Assembly (NCBI RefSeq): GCF_030815485.1
Contig: NZ_JAUSWV010000002.1
Location: forward strand, 7,564,001-7,628,000
Origin: Streptomyces rishiriensis
GTDB taxonomy: Bacteria > Actinomycetota > Actinomycetes > Streptomycetales > Streptomycetaceae
DNA length: 64,000 nt
Direction: 5' to 3'
The notes beneath the pieces are model-generated. The model had not been told where the DNA came from and did not search any database. It saw only the letters and a list, made by a program, of their open reading frames with translations. Positions 1-7,940 of the stretch are shown here, in pieces (positions within the stretch are counted from its first letter, which is position 1; the number at the start of each line of letters is the position of its first letter). Made by a program: the position numbers and the translations under genes.

Positions 1-1
1 G

Positions 2-844
2 CTGGTGACGGGGCCCGGCGATCCGGTGGTCGTCAACCCGCCCGTGTACCCGCCGTTCTTCCCGTTCGTCGAGCACCTGGACCGGCGGATCGCCGAGGCG
101 CCTCTCGGCGCGGACGGCCGGCTCGATCTCGGCGCTCTGGAGGACGCCTACCGGCGCGCCGCCGCCGGGGGCGGCCGTGCCGCGCATCTGCTGTGCAGCC
201 CGCACAACCCGACCGGCACGGTGCACACCGCGGGGGAACTGGCCGCCGTGGCCGCGCTCGCCCGGCGGTACGGCGTTCGCGTGGTCGTCGACGAGATCCA
301 CGCGCCGCTCGTCGTCTCGGGGGCCGGCTTCGTGCCCTACCTCGCCGTTCCCGGTGCGGAGAACGGCCTGTCGCTGATGTCGGCCTCCAAGGGGTGGAAC
401 CTGGCCGGGCTCAAGGCGGCGCTGGCCGTCGCGGGCCCCGAGGCGGCGGCCGACCTGGCCCTGCTGCCCGAGGAGGTGTCCCACGGACCGAGTCACGTCG
501 GCGTGCTGGGTCACACGGCCGCCCTGCTCGACGGCACGAGATGGCTGGACGCCCTGCTGGCCGGCCTCGACGCCAACCGGCGTCTGCTCACCGCGCTGCT
601 GGCCGAGCACCTGCCCGGCGTCGGGTACCGGCCGGGGGACGCCACGTATCTCGCCTGGCTCGACTGCCGCGCGCTGGGCCTGGGAGACGATCCGGCCGCG
701 GTCTTCCTGGAGCGGGGGCGGGTGGCACTCAGCCGCGGGCTCGACTTCGGCACGGGCGGGGCAGGGCACGTCCGTCTGAACATCGCCACCTCGCCGGAGA
801 TCCTCACCGAAGGTGTACGGCGCATGGCGGCCGCCCTTCGCTGA
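2..844 (+). CDS. PLP-dependent C-S lyase / aminotransferase (5' partial)
   Basis: The reading frame is open from the window edge, so the N-terminus is missing. The visible ~280 residues match the fold-type I aminotransferase family of the MalY/PatB branch (cystathionine beta-lyase-like). A substrate-loop segment (NPPVYPPF) is followed by the conserved CSPHNPTG motif, a VVVDEIHAPL stretch holding the cofactor-contacting Asp, and SASKGWNLAGLK, whose Lys (about residue 129 of the visible part) should form the Schiff base with PLP. Such enzymes cleave C-S bonds of cystathionine or cysteine conjugates in the cytosol, or transaminate. A strong hairpin follows the stop. Substrate cannot be told from sequence alone. 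Confidence 0.85.
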   Translation: MVTGPGDPVVVNPPVYPPFFPFVEHLDRRIAEAPLGADGRLDLGALEDAYRRAAAGGGRAAHLLCSPHNPTGTVHTAGELAAVAALARRYGVRVVVDEIHAPLVVSGAGFVPYLAVPGAENGLSLMSASKGWNLAGLKAALAVAGPEAAADLALLPEEVSHGPSHVGVLGHTAALLDGTRWLDALLAGLDANRRLLTALLAEHLPGVGYRPGDATYLAWLDCRALGLGDDPAAVFLERGRVALSRGLDFGTGGAGHVRLNIATSPEILTEGVRRMAAALR

Positions 845-865
845 GCCGCGAGTCCTCCCGCCGAA

Positions 866-902
866 CCGCCGCCCCACCGGAACTCCTCCGGTGGGGCGGC
901 GG
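866..902 (+). terminator. Strong hairpin terminator after the C-S lyase
   Basis: A perfect 16-bp inverted repeat (CCGCCGCCCCACCGGA and its complement) around a 5-nt loop lies 22 bp after the stop codon. There is no T-tract, as is usual for actinobacterial terminators. Confidence 0.8.
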
Positions 903-1028
903 CCCTCGACCGGCCGCACCGGCGCTCCCTCGACTCGGGGTGCGGCGGCCCGACGACACCGGGTACATGCGACGGATCCAGCCGGATCACCGGCTGAGGC
1001 TGCCGGGGTGGTGCGGCGGCCCGGTGCC

Positions 1029-1034
1029 TAGACT
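1029..1034 (+). promoter_or_regulatory. Possible -10 box of a leaderless transcript
   Basis: TAGACT fits the actinobacterial -10 consensus TANNNT and ends 6 nt before the ATG of the downstream oxidoreductase. No ribosome site precedes that ATG. This arrangement is typical of leaderless mRNAs, where transcription begins at the start codon. No convincing -35 was seen. Confidence 0.45.
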
Positions 1035-1040
1035 GCGGTC

Positions 1041-1421
1041 ATGGCTGACGACGCGCTGGACCGGCTGGCGGCGGGCAAGTACCTGCTGATCACCAGCTAT
1101 CGGAAGAACGGAACCGGAGTGGCCACGCCCGTGTGGGTGGTGCGGGACGGGGACGCGCTCGGCGTCTGGACCGTCGCCGACGCGTGGAAGGTGAAGCGGA
1201 TCCGGGCCCGCGGCGACGTGCTGGTCGGTCCCTGTGACGTACGCGGCAACCCGACCGGCGAGCAGATCCCGGCCACCGCCGAGATCTGCGACGCGCAGAC
1301 CACCGCCCGCTACCGCACCCTGCTCGCCCGCAAGTACGGCGTCGTGGGCCGCCTCACCCTGCTCGGCAGCCGGCTCCGCCGGGGGGCGGAAGGGACCGTC
1401 GGGATCCGCGTCACGCTGTGA
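1041..1421 (+). CDS. PPOX-class F420-dependent oxidoreductase
   Basis: A 126-residue single-domain protein of the pyridoxamine-phosphate-oxidase-like split beta-barrel fold. The pattern KYLLITSYRKNGTGVATPVWVV, then a KVKRIRARGDVLVGPCDVRGNPTG stretch, is typical of the small actinobacterial PPOX proteins that bind the deazaflavin F420 rather than FMN. They are homodimeric cytosolic reductases; substrate here is unknown. The length is normal. The gene has no visible ribosome site and a TAGACT box just upstream, so it is probably translated from a leaderless message. It converges on the next gene over a shared hairpin. Confidence 0.8.
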   Translation: MADDALDRLAAGKYLLITSYRKNGTGVATPVWVVRDGDALGVWTVADAWKVKRIRARGDVLVGPCDVRGNPTGEQIPATAEICDAQTTARYRTLLARKYGVVGRLTLLGSRLRRGAEGTVGIRVTL

Positions 1422-1436
1422 GCACCGGGACGGAGC

Positions 1437-1470
1437 AAGGGGGCCCCGACCATGCGGTCCGGGCCCCCTT
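1437..1470. terminator. Bidirectional hairpin terminator
   Basis: Fifteen-base arms (AAGGGGGCCCCGACC against GGTCCGGGCCCCCTT, one mismatch) surround a 4-nt loop. The element lies between two convergent genes and can serve both. Confidence 0.75.
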
Positions 1471-1487
1471 CGCGCGGAGCGTGCCTG

Positions 1488-4286
1488 CTACGGCGCGTCC
1501 ACGACCGTCCCCGTCAGCACCGGGCGGTCGGGCAGCGGCTCGGCGCTGTCGTCCGTCAGCGCGAGACGCATGGACTCGGCGGGCTCGGCCACCTGGTCCC
1601 GCACCGTGGGCACGGTGAAGTCGACGCCGGTGGTCGCGGCCGGGATGTTCAGCCAGACCCACAGGTTCGCATCCGACAGCGGGCGTTCCGGGTCGGGCAC
1701 GTCACCGGAGTAGTCCGCGAGCCACTGCGGGTCCACGTCCTTCGTGGACAACTCGGCGCCCTCGGCGACCGGGAGTACCCGGACCGGCTGCCAGAAGTTC
1801 ACGTCGGCGGTCTCGGAGAGCGTGATCCGCCAGCTCAGCGTCTCGCCCTCGGTCACCCGGCCGGCGACCGGCGTCAGGGTCACCTCCGGCGCCGGGTCGT
1901 CGTTCTGCACCGTCACCCCGCCCCGGTAGGAGCCGACGACCGCGCCGCGCACGGCCTTCACGAGGAGGTCCCGTGTCACGTCGTAGCCGAAGCGGGTGTC
2001 GCCCTTCACCTCGATCGGCACGTCGATCGGGGTGCTGCCCGGCCGGACCGTGACCAGCTTCTCCGTGGCCTCGAGGGTCTCCGGGTCGACGACGTAGAAG
2101 CGGACCCGGCCGCTGCCGTGGCCGGACACCCGCACCGGGACGTGATAGGTGCGGGTACCGGAGTCGCCCTCCTTGGCCGTGATACGGCCGATGTCGACGC
2201 GCGGCAGCGCCGCCGCCCGCACCGCGGGCGTGCCGGGGGCCCAGCCCCAGGCGTCCATGAACCACGCCTGCCCGGAACCCGAACGAGGGGTCAGCGCAAG
2301 GGACTTGACGTGCCTCAGGTCGAGGCCGGCGCGGGTGGCTGCGGTCAGCGGGACCCGTAGCTCGCGGGCCCAGTACGAGGCGGTGCGGTCGGAGCCCGGC
2401 AGGCCGTCGGCCGTGACCCGGCCGAGCGTGGCCCGGCGGCCGGCCGCGTCGGTGACGGACACGTCCAGCTCGGTACCGGTGGTGTTCGGCGGCACGAAGA
2501 CCCGCAGCGCAAGGCTTCCGGCACCGGTGAGGGAGACAGGGACGAGGGAGGAGATCCTCGTCGGTGTGCCCGGCGCGGACCACTTCAGCGCGACCGCGCT
2601 CTTGGCGGAGTCCTTCTCCAGGTCCCACCAGCCGAAGTGCGGGGATCTCCCCGTGGCGTCGGCGTCCAGACATGCCCTGGCGGGATCGGGGTCCGCCCGG
2701 CACACGCGGCCGCCCGTCACCTCGACACCGCCGTCGGGCACGAAGCCGCCCGTGCGGCGGGCGCCGACCGCGTGCGTCAGGACGCGGGCCGGGTCGGCGG
2801 AGGGCGCGCGCCTGCCGGTGCCGTCGAGCAGCGGGCGCACCCGGTCGTCACCGGCGACGAACAGGCGCGCCGCGGCGGCGATGTACGTCGCGCCGGCCCG
2901 GTGCTGCTGGTCGGCGGTCAACCGGGTGGGGGCGCCCGTGGAGCAGACCGGGTCGGGGCCGGGCGCGTCCGGGTCCTCCCAGAAGTCGTCGAAGGAGGGC
3001 GCGACGGCCTTGCCAGGCGTCCACTCGGTGTTGAAGAAGTTGTGGTTGGCGCCGACCACGTAGACCGCGCTGTGCAGGGCCGCGCCGTTGCTGATGCCGC
3101 GCGTCCCGTCGAGGTAGGTCTCGCCCTCGAGGTCGGAGACGTCGCCGTCGCAGCCGGGCAGGATGGTCGCGGACGGGACGTCGGCGACGGGATTCTGGCC
3201 GAAGATGGTCGGTCCGACGAGCACGGTTCCGCGGATCTTCCAGCGGACCGGGCCCCGGTAGCCGTCCTGTGCGGCGGGCGGCGGGTACAGGCTGTCCAGG
3301 GCGGCGCGGTTGACGCCCTCGCCGCCGCGCGAGTGGCCGACGAGCAGGACCCGGGAGAGGTCCGCCTTCGTCGCGCCGGGCAGCGCCGCCGGGGCATGGG
3401 CCGGGTGGGCGGCCCAGTCGGCCCACTGGGCGAGATGCCGGCGCACCAGCGAGGAGCGCGCCTGAGCGCCGCCGTCCTCGGCCTCCCCGTCCTGGCCGTT
3501 GACGCCGTTCGCGGAGACCGACACCGTGACGTAGCCCTGCGAGGCGAGGAGCTCCTGGTCCTGGAGGTAGCCCCGGTGGCTCGGGATCGGCTTCGCACCG
3601 GCCGGGCAGGGCCAGGAGATGTCGAAGTCGTCGCTGCCCGGCCGGTAGCAGGTGGTGTGCCGGCCGTGCAGGAACAGCGCGAGCGGCCGCTTGCCGGGGG
3701 CCCCCTTCGGCGCCACCACGACCGCCTGCATCTCGACCGGCTGGGCGAAGCCCGGCAGCTTCACCGGGGCGAGGTCGTACTCGCCGCTCACCGTGCGGTA
3801 CGCGCCCGGCTTGCCGGGGTCGACGGAGTTGGCCGGGGCCGGAGCCGGGGCCTCGGCCGAGGGCCGCTGGTGGCCGGGGGAACGGCGCTGGCCCGGGACG
3901 GAGTTGCCGCCGGTCGCGTCCAGACGGCGTCCACCGGCCAGTACGCGCAGGTCCTTCAGGGGGGTGTCGCCGACGCCGTCGAGGGAGAGCCGGAACGTGC
4001 GCCCGTCCTTCCCCGTCCTCGGGACGCCGAGCAGTCGGTCACCCGTGTGGAACTCCACGCGGGCGTCCCCGAAGGGCACGGGCGTCGGCGATCGCCACAC
4101 CAGCTCCCGCGCGGTGCCCTCGCCGCTGACCCGCCACCCCTGGGGCAGCCCGCTGTCGGCGATCGCGGTCGACGGGGTCGACGGTCCTGTCTCGGACGGT
4201 GGTCGGGCTTGTGCCAGTCCCGGTGTTCCCGCCAGGGCCGCGAGCGCGGCCACGGCGGTGACACCTATTCGCCGGGCACGGATCAA
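1488..4286 (-). CDS. Secreted alpha/beta hydrolase with Calx-beta-like C-terminus
   Basis: A 932-residue exported protein. I place the start at a TTG (base 4286) because AGGAG sits 7 nt before it and the next residues (LIRARRIGVTAVAALAALAG..AQA) form a clean signal peptide; the frame stays open upstream to 4343, but without a ribosome site. The central part is an alpha/beta hydrolase with the nucleophile elbow GHSRGGEG (Ser near residue 317). Beyond about residue 650 lie beta-rich segments (GDSGTRTYHVPVRVSG and a later EGETLSWRITLSETADVNF) that look like Calx-beta domains, usually for calcium or surface binding. It probably hydrolyses an ester or similar bond outside the cell; the substrate is unknown. 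Confidence 0.75.
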   Translation of the reverse strand: MIRARRIGVTAVAALAALAGTPGLAQARPPSETGPSTPSTAIADSGLPQGWRVSGEGTARELVWRSPTPVPFGDARVEFHTGDRLLGVPRTGKDGRTFRLSLDGVGDTPLKDLRVLAGGRRLDATGGNSVPGQRRSPGHQRPSAEAPAPAPANSVDPGKPGAYRTVSGEYDLAPVKLPGFAQPVEMQAVVVAPKGAPGKRPLALFLHGRHTTCYRPGSDDFDISWPCPAGAKPIPSHRGYLQDQELLASQGYVTVSVSANGVNGQDGEAEDGGAQARSSLVRRHLAQWADWAAHPAHAPAALPGATKADLSRVLLVGHSRGGEGVNRAALDSLYPPPAAQDGYRGPVRWKIRGTVLVGPTIFGQNPVADVPSATILPGCDGDVSDLEGETYLDGTRGISNGAALHSAVYVVGANHNFFNTEWTPGKAVAPSFDDFWEDPDAPGPDPVCSTGAPTRLTADQQHRAGATYIAAAARLFVAGDDRVRPLLDGTGRRAPSADPARVLTHAVGARRTGGFVPDGGVEVTGGRVCRADPDPARACLDADATGRSPHFGWWDLEKDSAKSAVALKWSAPGTPTRISSLVPVSLTGAGSLALRVFVPPNTTGTELDVSVTDAAGRRATLGRVTADGLPGSDRTASYWARELRVPLTAATRAGLDLRHVKSLALTPRSGSGQAWFMDAWGWAPGTPAVRAAALPRVDIGRITAKEGDSGTRTYHVPVRVSGHGSGRVRFYVVDPETLEATEKLVTVRPGSTPIDVPIEVKGDTRFGYDVTRDLLVKAVRGAVVGSYRGGVTVQNDDPAPEVTLTPVAGRVTEGETLSWRITLSETADVNFWQPVRVLPVAEGAELSTKDVDPQWLADYSGDVPDPERPLSDANLWVWLNIPAATTGVDFTVPTVRDQVAEPAESMRLALTDDSAEPLPDRPVLTGTVVDAP

Positions 4287-4447
4287 GGTCCACTCCTCAA
4301 CACTCGGAGCGTGGGGACCCCTTCCGTATCGGGAGCCCCTCACGTCCCGGAGGAAGCGAATGCACCTCTGTGGGTTGCCTGTGTCCCGGAATCCGGTCGG
4401 CCGAGCGCAAGGATCCGGTCAGGCGACCACCATCCCGCGCACGTGCC

Positions 4448-4861
4448 CTAGTGCCAGGCCCGGTACGGCTCGTCGAGGAGTTGGAAGACCGGCTCGCCGC
4501 GTACCGGGTCCTTGACCGTGGACAGCCGGACGCGATCGCCGCTGTGGATGCCGATGAGCGGGCCCATGACCCGGCCGCGTACGACGAACCCCTCGGCCAT
4601 CTCCACCAGTGACACATTGCGGGCGGCCGGGGTGTTGCGGTTCACCACGGTGGCGTGGCGGACCGTGCCGGCGCCCTCGCTGCGTTCCGTGCGGAGGTCG
4701 CTGCCCTGACACACCGGGCACAGCAGCCGGTGGTACATGGCGGTGCCGCACCAGGTGCAGCGCTGGAAGAGGATCGTGTCGCCGTCGGTGTCCGCGCGGT
4801 CGAGGACGCCCGCCGCGGAGCCGGCGGCCTGCTGAACGGCGTTTCCTGAGTAGTGGTACAC
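4448..4861 (-). CDS. DUF35 Zn-ribbon / OB-fold protein
   Basis: A 137-residue protein with an N-terminal rubredoxin-like zinc ribbon (two CxxC pairs in CTWCGTAMYHRLLCPVC) followed by an OB-fold, the layout of the DUF35 acyl-CoA-associated family. These proteins partner thiolase-like or hydratase-like enzymes in lipid and steroid side-chain metabolism and probably bind CoA thioesters. No thiolase is next to it here. The start is GTG 4861 with GGGAG 9 nt upstream; the open frame runs much farther, through the TetR gene, but that is a GC-bias artefact. A 13-bp palindrome about 100 bp upstream, shared with the TetR promoter, suggests control by that repressor. Confidence 0.75.
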   Translation of the reverse strand: MYHYSGNAVQQAAGSAAGVLDRADTDGDTILFQRCTWCGTAMYHRLLCPVCQGSDLRTERSEGAGTVRHATVVNRNTPAARNVSLVEMAEGFVVRGRVMGPLIGIHSGDRVRLSTVKDPVRGEPVFQLLDEPYRAWH

Positions 4862-4962
4862 GCGGGTCAACTCCCTGCACTCGGCCGGAATCCACGTGCG
4901 CGGCTCGCCCGTGCACGCACGTGCCCGGTCAGCCGTGCCACCGTGCACGCCCCACAGGGTAT

Positions 4963-4975
4963 GGCACTCAGTGCC
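4963..4975. promoter_or_regulatory. Palindromic operator, probable TetR site A
   Basis: GGCACTCAGTGCC is a perfect palindrome with 6-bp arms. It lies upstream of the DUF35 gene. Near-copies (GGCACTCGGTTCC, 11 of 13 matching) occur twice, in opposite orientation, upstream of the neighbouring TetR gene. Confidence 0.5.
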
Positions 4976-5025
4976 ACTCGTAAAGGCACTGCGTACCCAC
5001 AATCTTGGGAGGGTTCGGCGAGGAT

Positions 5026-5081
5026 CCGACGGGGGCCCGGCGGGAGTTCCGCGCCGACGGGGGCCCGGCGGGAGTTCCGCG
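5026..5081. repeat. 28-bp perfect tandem duplication
   Basis: Two identical 28-bp units beginning CCGACGGGGGCCCGGCGGG lie back to back in the gap between the TetR stop and the DUF35 promoter. A degenerate third piece (TCCGGCGGGGGCC) follows. Confidence 0.85.
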
Positions 5082-5115
5082 AGGCTCCGGCGGGGGCCGG
5101 CCCGGTGCCGGGGGT

Positions 5116-5865
5116 TCAGTCCCGGCCGAGGGTCGTCTCGATCTCCTGCACCACCCGCCACAGCGGCGCCCCGCGCCGGGAGACCACCACGACGACGTCC
5201 TCCGGCAGCCCGTCGGCGGGAGACGGCGGGAGGGCCGGGAACGTGGGCCGGGCCGCGGGATCCGGGGCTGCCGGGGCCGGCGCGAACGCCGACTGCACGT
5301 ACCCGAGCGCGTGGTCCACGGTCGAGCCGGCGTCGCCCCCGCCGTCCGAACGCAGCCAGGAGCGCAGCGCGTTGTTGTGGGCGGCGACCACCGCGGCCGC
5401 GATCACGTCGGCGTGCAGGTTGCCGTCGGGCCGGCCGGTGAAGCGGCTCCGGAGGTACGCGGCCAGGGCGCGCTCGTAGCGCCATACGACCGACAGTTCG
5501 TACGCCCGCAGCCCGGGCACCTGCTTGGTGAGCCGGTAGCGCTGCACGGAGAAGGAAGGGTTCTCGGCGTACATCAGCAGGACGAGCCGGGCGGCGTCGC
5601 AGACCCGCCGCACCGGCTCGTGTTCCGTCCCGCTCGCGGCGAGGAAGGCCGTCATGTCGGCGAGGCACCGCTCGTGGTCGGGGAAGACCACGTCCTCCTT
5701 GGAGGGGAAGTAGCGGAAGAAGGACCGCCGGCCGACGCCCGCCAGCGTCACGATGTCGTCGATGGTCGTCTGCTCGTAGCCCCGCTCCAGGAACAGCCGG
5801 AAGGCCGCCGCGACCAGGGCGTCCCGCATGGGCGGTTTGGCCTCCGCCTTGTGAGTGGCGCTCAT
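5116..5865 (-). CDS. TetR/AcrR family regulator
   Basis: A 249-residue protein with an N-terminal TetR DNA-binding domain (residues ~13-60: RDALVAAAFRLFLERGYEQTT, then IDDIVTLAGVGRRSFFRYFPSKEDVVF). A long helical ligand domain follows, and the tail after about residue 190 is Pro/Ala-rich. It is likely a ligand-responsive repressor. Its start ATG has no ribosome site, but TACGTT lies 7 nt upstream on its strand, so the message may be leaderless. A large inverted repeat centred about 50 bp upstream of the start overlaps the expected -35 region, which fits autorepression. The divergently unrelated folD follows upstream, and the DUF35 gene downstream is the likely target. The ligand is unknown. 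Confidence 0.85.
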   Translation of the reverse strand: MSATHKAEAKPPMRDALVAAAFRLFLERGYEQTTIDDIVTLAGVGRRSFFRYFPSKEDVVFPDHERCLADMTAFLAASGTEHEPVRRVCDAARLVLLMYAENPSFSVQRYRLTKQVPGLRAYELSVVWRYERALAAYLRSRFTGRPDGNLHADVIAAAVVAAHNNALRSWLRSDGGGDAGSTVDHALGYVQSAFAPAPAAPDPAARPTFPALPPSPADGLPEDVVVVVSRRGAPLWRVVQEIETTLGRD

Positions 5866-5897
5866 GGACGCGAACGTAACACCTGAGCGCCACGGAT

Positions 5898-5932
5898 GGC
5901 ACTCGGTTCCCTCTGCCAGGGAACCGAGTGCC
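5898..5932. promoter_or_regulatory. 15-bp inverted repeat: TetR operator pair and/or folD terminator
   Basis: GGCACTCGGTTCCCT and its exact complement flank a 5-nt spacer. Each arm contains a near match to the 4963-4975 palindrome, so the repeat could be a double operator controlling the TetR gene. By position and shape it could equally be a rho-independent hairpin for folD, which ends 90 bp upstream on the minus strand. Confidence 0.55.
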
Positions 5933-6021
5933 GGACACCGGACATCGGACGTCCGGCACCGAGCGCCGAGCTCCGGGTGCCGAATAGCCGGTACCGACCC
6001 GCCGGCCGGTACCTGCCGACG

Positions 6022-6870
6022 TCACATCCGCTCGGCCGCCTCGACCACGTTGGTCAGCAGCATCGCGCGCGTCATCGGCCCGACCCCGCCGACCGGCGGC
6101 GAGAAGGAACCGGCGACACCGCTCACGTCGGGGTGGACGTCACCGAGGATGCCCTCGACCGTGCGCGTCAGGCCGACGGACAGCACCGTCGCGCCGGGCT
6201 TGATCCAGTCGGGCCGGACCAGGTGGGCCACTCCGGCCGCGGCGACCACCACGTCCGCCTCCCGGGCGTGCGCCGCCGTGTCCTGGGTGGCCTCGTGGCA
6301 CAGGGTCACCGTGGCGTGCTCGGTGCTGCGGGTCAGCATCAGGCCCAGCGGCCTGCCCACGGTGACACCGCAGCCGATGACGCAGAACTGCTGGCCCGTG
6401 ATCTCGACCCGGTTGCGCCGCAGCAGGTCGATGATGCCGCGCGGGGTGCAGGGCAGCGGGCCGGGGATGCCCAGCACCAGCCTGCCGAGGTTGGTCGGAT
6501 GGAGTCCGTCGGCGTCCTTGACCGGGTCGATCAGCTCCAGCACGGCATGGGTGTCGATATGGGCCGGGAGCGGGAGCTGCACGATGAAGCCGGTGCACGC
6601 CGGATCGGCGTTGAGCCGCAGCACGGCGGCCTCGACGTCGGCCTGGGAGGCGTCGGCGGGGAGTTCCACGCGGATCGAGGCGATGCCGACCTGCGCGCAG
6701 TCGCGGTGCTTGCCGCCGACGTAGGAACGACTGCCGGCGTCGTCGCCGACGAGGATCGTGCCCAGCCCGGGATGGATGCCTCGCTCCTTCAACGCCTGGA
6801 CGCGTAGGGCGAGTTCACTCTTGATGTCGGCCGCGGCGGCCTTGCCGTCGAGCAGTGTTGCGGTGGTCAC
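6022..6870 (-). CDS. folD: Bifunctional methylenetetrahydrofolate dehydrogenase/cyclohydrolase
   Basis: A 282-residue cytosolic enzyme of one-carbon metabolism that interconverts 5,10-methylene-, methenyl- and 10-formyl-tetrahydrofolate using NADP. Diagnostic segments are GTILVGDDAGSRSYV with the following K and C (the catalytic Y..K..C region), GFIVQLPLPAHID, DADGLHP, CTPRGIIDLL and the Rossmann loop GCGVTVGRPLG. The length is the family norm with GTG 6870 as start (VTTATLLDG). The open frame reaches 7044, but the extra residues are not family-like and would invade the promoter of the divergent gene. Confidence 0.93.
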   Translation of the reverse strand: MTTATLLDGKAAAADIKSELALRVQALKERGIHPGLGTILVGDDAGSRSYVGGKHRDCAQVGIASIRVELPADASQADVEAAVLRLNADPACTGFIVQLPLPAHIDTHAVLELIDPVKDADGLHPTNLGRLVLGIPGPLPCTPRGIIDLLRRNRVEITGQQFCVIGCGVTVGRPLGLMLTRSTEHATVTLCHEATQDTAAHAREADVVVAAAGVAHLVRPDWIKPGATVLSVGLTRTVEGILGDVHPDVSGVAGSFSPPVGGVGPMTRAMLLTNVVEAAERM

Positions 6871-7055
6871 GGGAGTCGTCGGGCCCTTCGGGAGAAAAAC
6901 GACGGTCCTGTCATCGTACGACCCGCTCGCCCGCCGCCCCCCGGGAGTCCCGGCGGCCGCGGACGTCCCTCCGACCGCGGCGGTTCCGCCCGGGACCGTC
7001 CGTACGCCGTCTGACGTAACCTTTCCGCACCGTTCGACCGTCATCAGGAGACCGT

Positions 7056-7883
7056 ATGTCCGCCACCCGCCCCCGTCTCCTCTACGTCACGGACCTCGCT
7101 TATCAGGCGCGCGGGCGCCGCTACTGCGACGAGGACGTCTTCCTCACCTCCCGGCTGCGCGCGGAGTTCGACCTGGCCCTGTGCCACCCGCTGGACGCCG
7201 CCGCCCTGATGCACTCCTTCGACGGCGTCGTCGTCCGCAACAGCGGCCCCGTCCTGGGCTATCCGAAGGAGTACGAAGCCTTCCGGGAGCGCGCGCTCCA
7301 GGACGGCGTGCGCGTCTACAACCCGCTCACCGGCCGCGCCGACATGGCCGGCAAGCAGTACCTCGTCGACCTGAGCGCCGCGGGCCACCCCGTCATCCCC
7401 ACCGTCGACCGCTCCGAGGACCTGCACCGGCTGCCCGAGGCCGACCGGTACGTCGTCAAGCCCAAGGCCGGCGCCGACTCCATAGGCCTGCGGATCCTGC
7501 CGCCCGACGCGCTGCCCGCTCTGGCCGACGGCTCGGTCCTGGTCCAGCCGTGCGTCGACTTCGCCTACGAGGTCTCCTTCATCTACGTCGACCACGACTT
7601 CCAGTACGCCTTGTACGCACCGCATCCCGAGCGCCGCTGGCAGCTGGAGCCCTACCGGCCCACCGTGCGGGACCTGGAGTTCGCCCGGCGCTTCATCGAC
7701 TGGAACGGCCTCGCGCACGGGATCCAGCGCGTCGACGCCTGCCGCGCCCCCGACGGCGAACTGCTGCTGGTCGAACTGGAGGACCTCAACCCGTACCTGT
7801 CCCTCGACGCCCTGGACGAGGCCGGACGGGACGCCTTCGTCGCCGCGACGACCCGCTCCCTGCGCCGTTTCCTCGCCGGCTGA
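7056..7883 (+). CDS. ATP-grasp domain protein (glutathione-synthetase-like)
   Basis: A 275-residue protein of the ATP-grasp superfamily. An N-terminal preATP-grasp-like half (RPRLLYVTDLAYQARGRRYCDEDVFL) is followed by YVVKPKAGADSIGLRIL, matching the ATP-binding lysine and glycine-rich loop, and by VELEDLNPYLSLD near the end, where the metal-binding E/N residues of the family sit. Such enzymes ligate a carboxylate to an amine or thiol through an acyl-phosphate. Start ATG has AGGAG upstream. There is no peptide-precursor gene beside it, so I cannot assign it to RiPP or cofactor chemistry. It stands alone, with a peptidoglycan-binding gene 57 bp downstream. Confidence 0.7.
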   Translation: MSATRPRLLYVTDLAYQARGRRYCDEDVFLTSRLRAEFDLALCHPLDAAALMHSFDGVVVRNSGPVLGYPKEYEAFRERALQDGVRVYNPLTGRADMAGKQYLVDLSAAGHPVIPTVDRSEDLHRLPEADRYVVKPKAGADSIGLRILPPDALPALADGSVLVQPCVDFAYEVSFIYVDHDFQYALYAPHPERRWQLEPYRPTVRDLEFARRFIDWNGLAHGIQRVDACRAPDGELLLVELEDLNPYLSLDALDEAGRDAFVAATTRSLRRFLAG

Positions 7884-7940
7884 ACCCGCCCGTCCGTCCG
7901 CCCGTATCTCTCCCGGGGGACCCACGGGAGGGAGACGAGC

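Noticed and set aside
5898..5932. CIRCE (HrcA) heat-shock element
   Set aside because: GCACTC..GAGTGC arms resemble CIRCE, but the arms are longer, the spacing differs from the fixed 9-bp CIRCE spacer, and no chaperone gene is adjacent.
4448..6025. A 525-residue fusion of the DUF35 protein with an upstream extension
   Set aside because: The extension is the shifted-frame shadow of the TetR gene; the Zn-ribbon protein is complete from GTG 4861.
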